From contig CAZDJK010000063.1 in the NCBI GenBank assembly GCA_964505725.1, positions 1 to 38,806 on the forward strand: a DNA stretch of 38,806 nucleotides, in the 5' to 3' direction. The notes under the pieces were generated by a model. It searched no databases and was not told the DNA's origin. It saw only the letters and a program-made list of their open reading frames with translations. A program made the position numbers and the translations under genes. Origin of the DNA: CAVRJC01 sp964505725 (GTDB taxonomy: Bacteria; Actinomycetota; Acidimicrobiia; IMCC26256; DASPTH01). Shown here one piece after another: positions 15,127-23,868 of this stretch; the stretch's first letter is position 1, and the number at the start of each line of letters is the position of its first letter.

Positions 15127-17373
15127 CTATGTGCCGAGGCGCGCGTGCCCGGGGAGCACCCGGTAGGCCGCGAACACGCTGTCGACGCGCTTGACCGCGA
15201 CCAGCAGGGAATCGAGATGGCTCGGATCGGCGAGCTCGAACTCGAAGCGGAACTTCGCCACCCGCTCGCTCGACGTCTGCGAGGTGCACGAGAGGATGTT
15301 CACGTGGTGCTCCGACAGCACCTGGGCCACGTCGCGCAGCAGGCGCGACCGGTCGAGCGCCTCGATCTCGACCGACACCACGAACGTCGCCGGCTGGTCG
15401 TGGTCCCACTCGACGTCGATGAGACGCTCACTGTGGCCGACGAGCCCCGCCGCGTTGGCGCAGTCGGAGCGGTGGACCGACACCCCACGCCCGCGGGTGA
15501 CGAAGCCGATGATCTCGTCGCCCGGCACCGGCGTGCAGCACCGCCAGAGGCGCACCATCACGTCGTCGAGGCCCTCGACGTGCACGCCGGTGGCCCGGCG
15601 CTCGCGCCTGCGGGGCGCCACCGGAGGCCGCGCGGTGGTGACGGGGAGCTGCTCCTCGCCGCCGCGCAGCTCGCGCTGGAGCCGCTGCACCACCGCCTTG
15701 GCCGACACGTGGTTCTCGCCGATCGCGGCGTGGAGCGCGTCGAGGTCCGCGTAGTGCAGGGCCTCCGCGACCTCGGTGAGGGCATGCGAATTGGCGAGCT
15801 TCTGGACCGGAAGGCCCTCCTTGCGGAGCGCCTTGGCGAGCTCGTCACGCCCACTGTCGATGGCGTCGACCCGCCGTTCACGCGAGAACCACTGGCGGAT
15901 CTTCGTGCGCGCCTTCGGCGTGCGGACGAACTGCAGCCAGTCGCGGCTCGGCCCGGCTCCCTCGACCTTGCTCGTGAAGATCTCGACCGTGTCCCCCGAC
16001 GACAGCGTCGAGTCGAGCGGCACCAACCGGCCGTTGACACGCGCGCCGATGCACCGGTGACCGACGTCGGTGTGGATCGCGTAGGCGAAGTCGACCGGGG
16101 TGGCGCCGGTGGCGAGGGTGATCACCTTGCCCTTGGGCGTGAACACGAAGACCTCGTCGTACTCGAGGTCGATCTTCAGCGATTCCATGAACTCCGACGG
16201 ATCGGAGGTCTCCTGCTGCCAGTCGACCATGCGCTGGAGCCAGAGCATGTCGTCGGCGGGCTCGCGCTCCTTGTAGCCCCAGTGCGCGGCGATGCCGTAC
16301 TCGGCACGACGGTGCATCTCCTCGGTGCGGATCTGCACCTCGACCGCCTTGCCCGACGGCCCGACCACCGTCGTGTGCAGCGACTGGTAGAGGTTGAACT
16401 TGGGCATCGCGATGTAGTCCTTGAACCGACCCTGCACGGGCCGCCACATCGCGTGGATCGACCCCAGCGCCGCGTAGCAGTCCTTGACCGAGTCGACGAC
16501 GACCCGCACCCCGACGAGGTCCTGCACGTCGTCGAACTGCTTGCCCTGAGTGATCATCTTCTCGTAGATGGACCAATAGTGCTTGGGGCGCCCGGTGACC
16601 TCCGCCTCGATGCGCAGCTCCCCCAGCCGCGCGTGCAGCTCGGTGAGCACGGTCTGGAGGAACTGCTCGCGCTCGGGCGACTGCACCGCGACCATCTGCT
16701 CGATCTCGGCGTACCGCAACGGATACAGCACCGCGAACGCGGTGTCCTCGAGCTGCCACTTCATGTCGGCGATCCCGAGCCGGTGCGCGAGGGGCGCGTA
16801 GATCTCGAGGGTCTCCTGGGCGATGCGCTGCTGCTTGAACTCGGGAAGCGACGCGATCGTCCGCATGTTGTGGAGGCGGTCGGCGAGCTTGATGAGCAGG
16901 ACGCGGATGTCCTTCGCCATCGCCACGAGCATCTTGCGCAGGGACGCCGCCTGCTGCGCCTCCTTGGAGTCGAACTGGAGGCGGTCGAGCTTGGTGACGC
17001 CGTCGACGATCGTGGCCACCTCGGGCCCGAGCGAGGCCTCGATGTCAGCGGTGGTGATGGTGGTGTCCTCCACCGCGTCGTGCAGGAGGGCGGCGGCAAT
17101 CGTGACGTCGTCGAGGCCGAGGTCGGCGAGGATGAGCGCGACCCCGAGCGGGTGCGTGATGTAGGCCTCCCCCGACCGACGGACCTGCTCGCGGTGCGCG
17201 TCGCGGGCGAGCTCGAACGCCTGCTCGATGAGCGCGGTGTCGGACCGGCGGTGAAGCTCGCGGTACGCCATCACGAGCGGCGCGACCTCCACGAACACCG
17301 AGTGGTGGCGCCGCCAGGGCAGCACGGAGCGGCGGTCGGTGCGGAGCTCGACGCGCGGCTCGGTGGTGCTCAC
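15127..17373 (-). CDS. rel: Bifunctional (p)ppGpp synthetase/hydrolase Rel
   Basis: Makes and degrades the stringent-response alarmone. The 748-aa protein has an HD hydrolase domain (His74, then LLHDAVEDTT at 97-105), a synthetase domain with RFKDYIAMPKFNLYQSLH (the RxKD form seen in bifunctional enzymes), a TGS domain (VFVFTPKGKVITL), a zinc-finger segment with WRCCTPVPGDEI, and a C-terminal ACT domain. The GTG start lies 14 bases after secF, with TACAAT 7 bases upstream and no Shine-Dalgarno sequence. Unlike in mycobacteria, no apt gene lies between secF and rel. Confidence 0.97.
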   Translation of the reverse strand: MSTTEPRVELRTDRRSVLPWRRHHSVFVEVAPLVMAYRELHRRSDTALIEQAFELARDAHREQVRRSGEAYITHPLGVALILADLGLDDVTIAAALLHDAVEDTTITTADIEASLGPEVATIVDGVTKLDRLQFDSKEAQQAASLRKMLVAMAKDIRVLLIKLADRLHNMRTIASLPEFKQQRIAQETLEIYAPLAHRLGIADMKWQLEDTAFAVLYPLRYAEIEQMVAVQSPEREQFLQTVLTELHARLGELRIEAEVTGRPKHYWSIYEKMITQGKQFDDVQDLVGVRVVVDSVKDCYAALGSIHAMWRPVQGRFKDYIAMPKFNLYQSLHTTVVGPSGKAVEVQIRTEEMHRRAEYGIAAHWGYKEREPADDMLWLQRMVDWQQETSDPSEFMESLKIDLEYDEVFVFTPKGKVITLATGATPVDFAYAIHTDVGHRCIGARVNGRLVPLDSTLSSGDTVEIFTSKVEGAGPSRDWLQFVRTPKARTKIRQWFSRERRVDAIDSGRDELAKALRKEGLPVQKLANSHALTEVAEALHYADLDALHAAIGENHVSAKAVVQRLQRELRGGEEQLPVTTARPPVAPRRRERRATGVHVEGLDDVMVRLWRCCTPVPGDEIIGFVTRGRGVSVHRSDCANAAGLVGHSERLIDVEWDHDQPATFVVSVEIEALDRSRLLRDVAQVLSEHHVNILSCTSQTSSERVAKFRFEFELADPSHLDSLLVAVKRVDSVFAAYRVLPGHARLGT

Positions 17374-17380
17374 CGCGGGA

Positions 17381-17386
17381 ATTGTA
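17381..17386 (-). promoter_or_regulatory. Putative -10 element of a leaderless rel promoter
   Basis: TACAAT, one mismatch from TATAAT, ends 7 bases before the rel GTG. The secF stop codon lies just upstream of it. No Shine-Dalgarno sequence fits in the 14-base gap. It is the best -10 match in the window and suggests rel is transcribed independently of secDF as well as possibly by read-through. Confidence 0.5.
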
Positions 17387-17387
17387 C

Positions 17388-18605
17388 CTAGCGGCGCTTG
17401 CGGCCCCGTTGCTGCCGACCCCTCGGGCTGGCCGAGCCGCGCGTCGCGGACGACGTGCGTTGCGGGGTTGCGCTCGGGGGCCCGGGCGGGAGCGCGACCG
17501 CGGTGTTCGCGGTCGCGCCGTCGGCCGGCTCGAGCGGCACCTCGGGTGCGGGTTCGCCGGCCGTCGGGGTCGTGGTCGCGCCCGCAGTCGTGACGAGCAC
17601 CGGCTCCGGGGTCCTCGCGGCGTCGGCTTCGGCACGCGCCCGCAACGCCCGGTACCGGGGCTCGTGCTCCTTGAGCCACGCGAGGACCGGGCTCGCCACG
17701 AAGATCGACGAGTACGCGCCCACGAGGAGGCCCACGAACAGCGCGAGCGCGAAGTCGCGGAGCACGAGGCCGCCGAGCACGTAGCTCCCTACGAAGAGCA
17801 GGGAGGCGACCGGGAGGATGGCCACGACCGACGTGTTGATGGACCGCATCAGGACCTGGTTCATCGAGCGGTTGACCATCTTCGAGTACGTGTCACCCCG
17901 CACGGTGCCGAGACGAGCCTGATTGTCCCGGATCTTGTCGAACACCACCACGGTGTCGTAGAGCGAGTAGCCGAGGATGGTGAGGAAGGCGACGACGGTC
18001 GCTGGTGTGACCTCGAACTGCGTGACCGCGTAGACGCCGACGGTGACGATGATGTCGTGGACCACCGCGATCAGCGCCGCCAACGCCATGCGCCACTCGA
18101 ACCGGAACGTCAGGTAGAGCGCGATGACGAAGATGAACACCACCAGCGCCTGGAGCGCCTTCCGGCTGACGTTGTCACCCCACGTCGGTCCGACGGTCGT
18201 GATGCTCACCTGACTCGGGGTGAGCTGCGCGTACTTCGCCAGCGCGGCGGTGACTTCGTCGCGCTTCGCGTTCGCGAGGTCCTTCGACTGCACCCGCACG
18301 GAGTTGTTGCCGACGATGAGCACCTTCGAGTCGCCGAGCCCGAGCGGGTCGAGCGCGTCACGCACGTTGTTGATCGACGCCGAGCCATTCTTGACCGTGA
18401 ACTGCCACTGCGTGCCGCCCTCGAAGTCGATGCCCAGGTTCAGGCCGCGCACCGCGAACGCGACGACCGAGATGAGGATCAGGGTCCCCGACAGGATCGC
18501 CCAGCGCCACGAGCGCTCGATGAACTGGAAGTGCGTGCGCTCGTGGTAGAGGTCCTTGAGCGTGTGGTGCCGGCGCGTCGGCACCGGCGTGGCGGTCGCG
18601 CTCAT
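17388..18605 (-). CDS. secF: Protein translocase subunit SecF
   Basis: RND-type membrane subunit that with SecD uses the proton gradient to help Sec-dependent export. The 405-aa protein has a first transmembrane segment near 33-51, the periplasmic LGIDFEGGTQWQFTV domain start, and five more helices with HDIIVTVGVYA and LGYSLYDTVVVFDKIRDN, both diagnostic. A roughly 90-residue Ala/Pro/Thr-rich and basic C-terminal tail (about 315-405, ending in an Arg/Lys cluster) is longer than in E. coli. The ATG shares a base with the secD stop (TGATG). Confidence 0.96.
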   Translation of the reverse strand: MSATATPVPTRRHHTLKDLYHERTHFQFIERSWRWAILSGTLILISVVAFAVRGLNLGIDFEGGTQWQFTVKNGSASINNVRDALDPLGLGDSKVLIVGNNSVRVQSKDLANAKRDEVTAALAKYAQLTPSQVSITTVGPTWGDNVSRKALQALVVFIFVIALYLTFRFEWRMALAALIAVVHDIIVTVGVYAVTQFEVTPATVVAFLTILGYSLYDTVVVFDKIRDNQARLGTVRGDTYSKMVNRSMNQVLMRSINTSVVAILPVASLLFVGSYVLGGLVLRDFALALFVGLLVGAYSSIFVASPVLAWLKEHEPRYRALRARAEADAARTPEPVLVTTAGATTTPTAGEPAPEVPLEPADGATANTAVALPPGPPSATPQRTSSATRGSASPRGRQQRGRKRR

Positions 18606-20119
18606 CAGGCCACCGCCTCACGGGCGTCGAGCCCGGCCGCGATCCCGACCCCCGGCATGCGCACGAGGTTGGGGTTGCGGGCGAGGATCGACACCAACGG
18701 ATGCATGAAGAAGTACGCGACCGCGATGTCGAGCGCGGTCGACATGCCGAGGTACAGGGCGAACCCCCGCACCGAGCCGATGGCGAGGAGGTACAGCACC
18801 ACCGCGCCGAGCAGCGAGACGAGATCGGCGGCCAGGATCGTCCGGAACGCCCGGGTGAACGCGCGATCGACCGAGGACCGGACCGTCGCGCCCTGGCGCA
18901 CCTCGTCCTTCAGGCGTTCGTAGTACACGACGTAGGAGTCGACGGTGACACCTACCGAGACGATGATGCCGGTGACGCCCGCCAGCGTCAGGGTGAGCGA
19001 GTACCACTGACCGGCCCAGGTCACGATGGTGTAGATGGCCATACCGCTCAAGCCGAGCCCGAGGATGACGACGAGGCCGAGCACCCGGTAGAACGCGAGC
19101 ATGTACACCGCGACGAGCAGGAGCCCGATGATCCCCGCGATGATCCCGGCGCGCAGCTGGTCGTTGCCGAGCGACGGCGAGACGTTCTCCGCGGTCTCCT
19201 GCTTGAGCTGCACCGGTAACGCGCCGTAGTTGATCAGCTTGGCGAGATCGGAGGCGTCGTTCGGCGAGAAGCCCTGCGACCCGCCGGTGATCTGCACCGG
19301 GCCGTCGAAGGTCGAGGTCTGGAACGCGGGGTTGGACTGCACGACGCTGTCGAGCACGATGGCGACCTCGTCGGTGGGCGAGGGCTGCCCGAAGGACTTC
19401 CCTGCGAGGTCGTTGAACTTCTTCAGCCCCTGGTCCTTCAGGTTCATCAACACGACATAGCCCTGGCCGGCCTGGAATTGGCTCTTGGCGCTGCTGACGT
19501 CGTTGCCCGTCATCACCGTCGGGCCGAGGAGCAGCCGCCCGCTCCCCTGCCCGGGACGGAAGCCGAGCACGACGCACTTGTCGCGCGCGTCGTCGGCCGA
19601 CTTGGTCGTCGGAACCGTCGGGAGGGCCGAGATCGCCGACTGGTCGCACGACGCCACCGCCGCGCGTGCGGCCGCGTCGCTCGGCGGCGCGGTGGTGGTC
19701 GTCGGTGTCGTGGTCGTGGCGCCGGGTGTGGTGCTGGCGGGCGGCGCGGTGGTGGTCGTCGTCGACGACTCAGGAGGCAGGTTCGCGAGCACCGGTCGGA
19801 AGCGCAGCTCGGCGGTGCGGCCCACGAGCCGCTCCGCTTTCGCGCGGTCCTTCACGCCGGGCAGGTCGACCACGACATCCTGTCCCTGGCGCGAGATCTC
19901 CGGTTCGGCGACGCCGAGCGCGTCGACGCGGCTGCGGATGATGTCGACGGCGACGTCGAGCGATCCCGACCTGAACTTGCCGACCGGCTTCAACGTCACC
20001 GACACGCCGCCCTGCAGGTCGAGCCCGAGGATCGGGGAGTGGCCCGAGGCGAGCGTGACGAGGAACGTGCCCACGATGAGGACCACCGAGACGACGAGGA
20101 ACACGACGTTGCGGCGCAC
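18605..20119 (-). CDS. secD: Protein translocase subunit SecD
   Basis: Partner of SecF in Sec-dependent export. The 504-aa protein opens with a transmembrane helix and LGLDLQGGVSVTL (31-43). The periplasmic P1 domain contains IIRSRVDALGVAEPEI and QDVVVDLPGVKD. A Thr/Pro/Ser low-complexity insert occupies about 117-148. The membrane domain includes VGVTVDSYVVYYERLKDE. The family's usual residue before YVVYYER-like positions is Asn or Asp-Asn, so D-S here is slightly divergent. The GTG start follows yajC after only 2 bases. Confidence 0.96.
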   Translation of the reverse strand: MRRNVVFLVVSVVLIVGTFLVTLASGHSPILGLDLQGGVSVTLKPVGKFRSGSLDVAVDIIRSRVDALGVAEPEISRQGQDVVVDLPGVKDRAKAERLVGRTAELRFRPVLANLPPESSTTTTTAPPASTTPGATTTTPTTTTAPPSDAAARAAVASCDQSAISALPTVPTTKSADDARDKCVVLGFRPGQGSGRLLLGPTVMTGNDVSSAKSQFQAGQGYVVLMNLKDQGLKKFNDLAGKSFGQPSPTDEVAIVLDSVVQSNPAFQTSTFDGPVQITGGSQGFSPNDASDLAKLINYGALPVQLKQETAENVSPSLGNDQLRAGIIAGIIGLLLVAVYMLAFYRVLGLVVILGLGLSGMAIYTIVTWAGQWYSLTLTLAGVTGIIVSVGVTVDSYVVYYERLKDEVRQGATVRSSVDRAFTRAFRTILAADLVSLLGAVVLYLLAIGSVRGFALYLGMSTALDIAVAYFFMHPLVSILARNPNLVRMPGVGIAAGLDAREAVA

Positions 20120-20121
20120 GT

Positions 20122-20406
20122 CTATCCGGGCTCCTCGCCGTCGGCCGCCTGGGTGAGCACCCGTCGCTGCGCGATCGCCCCCGGGTTGACCGCGAGGACG
20201 ACGCCCGGAGCGACCTCGAGGTCGATCTCGTCGTCACGGATCGCCCGCACGGTGCCGTAGATCCCGCCGGTGGTCATCACGTCGTCGCCGACCTCCAGCG
20301 CGCCGAGGAGCGCGCGGTGGGCGGCCACGCGGCGGCGCTGGGGCAGCACGATGAGGAAGAAGAACGCCGCCACCAGCAGGGCGAGATAGATCAGTGCGAC
20401 TGCCAT
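20122..20406 (-). CDS. yajC: Preprotein translocase accessory subunit YajC
   Basis: A 94-aa single-pass membrane protein. The helix at about 5-22 (LIYLALLVAAFFFLIVLP) ends in the QRRR membrane-interface motif. A soluble YajC domain with LEVGDDVMTTGGIYGTV and VAPGVVLAVNPGAI follows. It is the first gene of the yajC-secD-secF export operon. AGGA lies just before the ATG, and a TACGAT hexamer at 20454-20459 on the minus strand could be its -10. Confidence 0.94.
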   Translation of the reverse strand: MAVALIYLALLVAAFFFLIVLPQRRRVAAHRALLGALEVGDDVMTTGGIYGTVRAIRDDEIDLEVAPGVVLAVNPGAIAQRRVLTQAADGEEPG

Positions 20407-20474
20407 GGGTTCCTGGGGCGCGGCGGGGAGGCGATCGTGACGGTGCGGCCTGGATCGTAGCGGCCACTCTCGTT

Positions 20475-21500
20475 CTAAACGCCGCCGCCCCCGAACAGCG
20501 TTCCCGCCGGGCGCTCGAGGCCCAGATGGGCGAAGGCCGCCGGGGTTGCGACGCGGCCCCGCGGCGTGCGCAGCAGGAGACCGGCCTTCAGGAGGAAGGG
20601 CTCGTAGACCTCCTCCACCGTCTCCGGCTCCTCCGCGACCGCCACCGCGAGGGTGTGGAGCCCTACCGGATGCCCGGCGAACGTGCGGCACAACGCGTCG
20701 AGGACCGCCCGGTCGACCTTGTCGAGGCCGAGCTCGTCCACCTCGAACAGCGCGAGGGCCGCGCGCGCGGTCTCCGCGTCCACCCGCCCGTCGGCGCGCA
20801 CCTCCGCGTAGTCGCGTACCCGCTTGAGCAGCCGGTTCGCGATCCGGGGCGTCCCCCGCGAGCGACCCGCGATCTGCACCGCCCCCTCGGACGCGAGGGG
20901 CACCCCGAGGATCCGTGCCGCCCGTTCGAGGATCGCGACCAGGTCGGCCTCCTCGTAGTAGTCGAGCCGGGCGACGAAGCCGAAGCGGTCGCGGAGCGGC
21001 CCGGTGATGAGCCCGGTGCGGGTGGTGGCGCCCACGAGCGTGAACCGGGGGAGCTCCAGCCGGATCGTGCGCGCCGAGGGGCCCTTGCCGACGACGAAGT
21101 CGAGCTGGAAGTCCTCCATCGCCGGGTAGAGCACCTCCTCGACCGGACGGGGCAGGCGGTGGATCTCGTCGATGAAGAGCACGTCGCCGTCCTCGAGGTT
21201 GGTGAGGATGGCGGCGAGGTCGCCGGCGCGCTCGAGCGCCGGGCCGCTCGTGACCCGCAGGGTGACGCCCATCTCGGCGGCGACGATGCCCGACAGCGTC
21301 GTCTTGCCGAGCCCCGGCGCGCCCGCGAACAGCAGGTGGTCGACGGCCTGCCCGCGGCCGCGTGCGGCGGCGACCAGGATCTGGAGGTGCTCCTTCAGCC
21401 GGGGCTGCCCGACGAATTCGTCGAGCCGCCGCGGCCGCAGCGCCACCTCGTCGGCGGCTTCGACCGGATCGGCGGCGGCGCGGAGGAGCTCCTCGCGCAC
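20475..21500 (-). CDS. ruvB: Holliday junction branch-migration helicase RuvB
   Basis: Hexameric AAA+ motor for branch migration with RuvA. The 341-aa protein has Walker A GAPGLGKTT at 60-68, Walker B DEIH at 111-114, and sensor 1 with the Arg finger in GATTRTGLITGPLRDRFG. The winged-helix C-terminus includes GLHTLAVAVAEE and PFLLKAGLLLRTPRGR. The GTG start comes one base after the ruvA stop. It ends 68 bases before yajC. Confidence 0.97.
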   Translation of the reverse strand: MREELLRAAADPVEAADEVALRPRRLDEFVGQPRLKEHLQILVAAARGRGQAVDHLLFAGAPGLGKTTLSGIVAAEMGVTLRVTSGPALERAGDLAAILTNLEDGDVLFIDEIHRLPRPVEEVLYPAMEDFQLDFVVGKGPSARTIRLELPRFTLVGATTRTGLITGPLRDRFGFVARLDYYEEADLVAILERAARILGVPLASEGAVQIAGRSRGTPRIANRLLKRVRDYAEVRADGRVDAETARAALALFEVDELGLDKVDRAVLDALCRTFAGHPVGLHTLAVAVAEEPETVEEVYEPFLLKAGLLLRTPRGRVATPAAFAHLGLERPAGTLFGGGGV

Positions 21501-21501
21501 G

Positions 21502-22071
21502 CTACGCCTTCACCGCGAGCAGCTTGAGCGCGTCGCGCAGGAGGTGCTCGACCGGCGCGTCCGGCGCGTCGAGCTGCGCGAGCGCGTCCCGGATCTCGTC
21601 GGGTGAGTAGCCGAGGCCCGCGAGCGCGGCGCGGACGTCGCCACGCTCGGAGGTGACGAGGTCGATGTCGAGCTCGAGGCGGGCCTTCAGGTCGACGAGG
21701 AGACGCTGGGCCGTCCGCTTGCCGACGCCGGGCACCAACGTGAGCGCGGCGATGTCGTCGTCGGCCAGCGCGTGGCGCAGGGCATCGGGCGTATGTACGG
21801 ACAGGATCGCGAGCGCGAGCTTGGGGCCGACGCCGGTCGCCCCGATGAGCACCTCGAACGTGTCGCGCTCGTCCCGCGTCGGGAAGCCGTAGAGCACGAG
21901 CGCGTCCTCGCGCACGTGGAGGTGGGTGAACAGGAACGTGGCCCCGCCGACGGTCAGGCCGGGAACGGTGCCGAGCGGTACGAGGACGCGGTAGCCGACC
22001 CCGTTCACCTCCACGATCGCCTCGCCGGCGGGAGAGCGCTCGAGCACCGTGCCGCGCAGTGAGCCGATCAT
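21502..22071 (-). CDS. ruvA: Holliday junction DNA helicase subunit RuvA
   Basis: Binds the four-way junction and loads RuvB. The 189-aa protein has an N-terminal OB fold (MIGSLRGTVLE to GYRVLV, and HVREDALVLYGF), a helix-hairpin-helix domain (IGATGVGPKLALAIL; LVPGVGKRTAQRLLVDL) and a C-terminal RuvB-binding domain (ALAGLGYSPDEI). The ATG overlaps the ruvC stop as ATGA, so translation is probably coupled. Confidence 0.96.
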   Translation of the reverse strand: MIGSLRGTVLERSPAGEAIVEVNGVGYRVLVPLGTVPGLTVGGATFLFTHLHVREDALVLYGFPTRDERDTFEVLIGATGVGPKLALAILSVHTPDALRHALADDDIAALTLVPGVGKRTAQRLLVDLKARLELDIDLVTSERGDVRAALAGLGYSPDEIRDALAQLDAPDAPVEHLLRDALKLLAVKA

Positions 22072-22640
22072 CGGTCCTCCCGTGCGATCGCGGCGGCAAC
22101 CGCGGCGTCGAGACCCGACCGCGCGGTGCGCCCGTCGCCGGCGAGTCGCCGTAGGGGCGCGCTCCACAGGTGGCACAGCGCGAGCGCCAGCGCGTCGGCG
22201 GCGTCGGGGGGGTGCGGCGGCGCCGGGAGAGAGAGCAGCGTCGCCACCATGGCCTGCACGTCGGCCTTGCCCGCGCCTCCCCACCCCGTGACCGCGAGCT
22301 TCACCTCGTTGGGGCTGTAGTGCGCCACCGGGATGCCGGCCCGGCCCGCGAGCGCGAGGGCGAGGCCGCTTGCCTGCCCGACCGACATCGCGGTGCGGGT
22401 GTTCACCTGGAACAGGACTCGCTCGACCGCCACCGCCGCCGGGCGCACCTCGTCGAGGACGCGGTGGAGGTCGGCCGACAGCGCGGCGAGCCGCCCGGGG
22501 AGCGGATCCCCCGGCGCGGTGCGGATCACGCCGAACGCGACCGCGCCGAAGCCCGAGCCGCGCCGCTCTACCGCGCCGTAGCCGCAGCACGAGACGCCCG
22601 GGTCGATCCCGAGCACCGGGCCCCCACCATGATCGAACAC
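22068..22640 (-). CDS. ruvC: Crossover junction endodeoxyribonuclease RuvC
   Basis: Resolvase that nicks Holliday junctions symmetrically. The protein has 190 aa. The catalytic acids are at the expected places: D13 in VLGIDPG, E73 in AVERVLFQVN, and D146 and D149 in HPPDAADALALAL. The GTG at 22640 has TAGGAT 7 bases upstream, which can be read as a -10 or, through AGGA, as a weak ribosome-binding site. ruvC heads the ruvCAB operon. It normally follows yebC in actinobacteria; here a four-gene block separates them. Confidence 0.95.
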   Translation of the reverse strand: MFDHGGGPVLGIDPGVSCCGYGAVERRGSGFGAVAFGVIRTAPGDPLPGRLAALSADLHRVLDEVRPAAVAVERVLFQVNTRTAMSVGQASGLALALAGRAGIPVAHYSPNEVKLAVTGWGGAGKADVQAMVATLLSLPAPPHPPDAADALALALCHLWSAPLRRLAGDGRTARSGLDAAVAAAIAREDR

Positions 22641-22647
22641 GAGTTCG

Positions 22648-22653
22648 ATCCTA
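22648..22653 (-). promoter_or_regulatory. Putative -10 element upstream of ruvC
   Basis: TAGGAT on the minus strand ends 7 bases before the ruvC GTG, the same spacing as at rel and alaS. Because it contains AGGA at a workable distance, a Shine-Dalgarno role is an alternative reading. No LexA-like palindrome was seen in the 70-base spacer. Confidence 0.3.
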
Positions 22654-22710
22654 CGGTGCTGACCGGCGCGGGCGGTGGATCACCGGGGTGACCGCCCGCC
22701 CGAGGCCGGG

Positions 22711-23040
22711 TCAGTCGAAGACGGTCGGGAGCTCAGTGACCGTCGCCATCATCTCCGCGATCGGCGTGACCGGATACGTCTCCACCGTGTTCCACTGGAA
22801 CAGGCCGGTGTCGATCACGAACTGCGTGACCGCCTCGATGGACGGCGCCTCGACCACCGCGATGGTGCGGTGGCCCGGGTCGAGGTGCAGGGGCTCGACC
22901 ACGAACGACAGGCCGACGGCCTGCGCGGCCTTCTGCATGTTGTCCGGACCGAGCCCCTCCAGCGCGCGGGCGCGGCTCCTGGCATTCGATCCCGGGCAGA
23001 TGTCCGGGCTGTGGTCGGCGATCATCGCGTACTGCGGCAT
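22711..23040 (-). CDS. Uncharacterised 109-aa ferredoxin-like-fold protein
   Basis: I cannot name the family with confidence. The pattern of a short N-terminal strand (PQYAMIADH), a helix, a hydrophobic strand pair (LSFVVEPLHLDPG; RTIAVVEAPS) and a helix (IEAVTQFVIDT) ending in a Met-rich VTPIAEMMATV stretch resembles small dimeric alpha/beta proteins such as DUF3303 or DUF4242-type domains. One Cys is present (C15). The ATG is well supported: AGAGGAG lies 8 bases upstream. It follows the CoxG-like gene after 141 bases, so it may have its own promoter. No membrane segment or signal peptide is present. Confidence 0.65.
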   Translation of the reverse strand: MPQYAMIADHSPDICPGSNARSRARALEGLGPDNMQKAAQAVGLSFVVEPLHLDPGHRTIAVVEAPSIEAVTQFVIDTGLFQWNTVETYPVTPIAEMMATVTELPTVFD

Positions 23041-23181
23041 GGCTCCGGCTCCTCTCGACGATGTTCGGTGTGACGGTCAGGGGTGCCGTCTCGGATGTTG
23101 GCGCCCCGTTACGGACGCCGATCCTGGCACGGAACCGGCGGTGCGGCCCAGGCAGGAGACTCGCGGCAGGCGCGGGGCGCC

Positions 23182-23868
23182 TCAGTCGTCGTGGCGGCGC
23201 CGGCGCCGGCGGCGCAGGGAACGCAGCGTGAGCAGCGCGACGATCGCGAGCACGATCGGGACGACGCGTTTGGCGACGGAACCGCCCGCGTGCTGCAGCA
23301 GGTCGATCGGCTCCGCCTCGGGCGCGTCGACCGTGCGCGGGCCGGGCGACGCCTCCTCGCCAGCCTCGCCACCCGCTCCGGCGGTGGTCCCGGAGGCAGG
23401 TTCGGCGGCGGTCGCGGCGGCGGCGCTCGAGAGCACGTCGCGCTCGAGGTTCTCTGCGAACTGCCCGAGGAGCTTGCTCGACACATCGGCCATGACGCCG
23501 CGCCCGAACTGCGCGACCTTGCCGGTGATGTTGAGGTCGGTGTCGATGTGGACGACGGTCTCGTCGCCGTCGGGCGTGAGCGTCGCGGTGACGGTCGCGG
23601 ACGCGGTGCCCTGGCCGCGCGTGTCGCGCCCGTCGGCCTGGAGCACGACGCGCCGCGCCGCCTCGTCGGCCTCCACGATCCTCGCGGCACCCTTGTACTG
23701 CGCGGTGATCGGGCCGACCTTCACCTTGACCACGCCCCGGTACTCGTCGCCTTCCACCTCTTGGAGCTGGGCACCGGGGAGGCAGGGCGCGATCCGTTCG
23801 ACGTCGAGCAGCACGTTCCACGCCTGCTCGACCGCCACGTCGACGCGGAATTCGTCTTCGATCTTCAT
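23182..23868 (-). CDS. CoxG-like SRPBCC protein with C-terminal membrane anchor
   Basis: CoxG proteins accompany aerobic CO dehydrogenases and related molybdenum hydroxylases and help attach them to the membrane. The 228-aa protein has an SRPBCC domain at about 1-146 (MKIEDEFRVDVAVEQAW; CLPGAQL; QYKGAARIVE; the typical GRGVMADVSSKLLGQFA), an Ala/Glu/Pro-rich linker (147-200), one transmembrane helix (about 201-217) and an Arg-rich cytoplasmic end. GAGGG precedes the ATG by 6 bases, and the start overlaps the MocA-like stop as ATGA. No dehydrogenase subunit gene is nearby. Confidence 0.85.
   Translation of the reverse strand: MKIEDEFRVDVAVEQAWNVLLDVERIAPCLPGAQLQEVEGDEYRGVVKVKVGPITAQYKGAARIVEADEAARRVVLQADGRDTRGQGTASATVTATLTPDGDETVVHIDTDLNITGKVAQFGRGVMADVSSKLLGQFAENLERDVLSSAAAATAAEPASGTTAGAGGEAGEEASPGPRTVDAPEAEPIDLLQHAGGSVAKRVVPIVLAIVALLTLRSLRRRRRRRHDD

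Noticed and set aside
14788..17391. A long plus-strand frame opposite rel and hisS
   Set aside because: Antisense shadow of genes with clear catalytic motifs; its composition (runs of Arg, His, Asp, Val) is typical of antisense GC-rich frames.
23041..23181. A promoter or terminator in the gap between the CoxG-like gene and the 109-aa gene
   Set aside because: Only poor -35/-10 combinations and short GGCGCC palindromes are present; nothing stands out from high-GC background.
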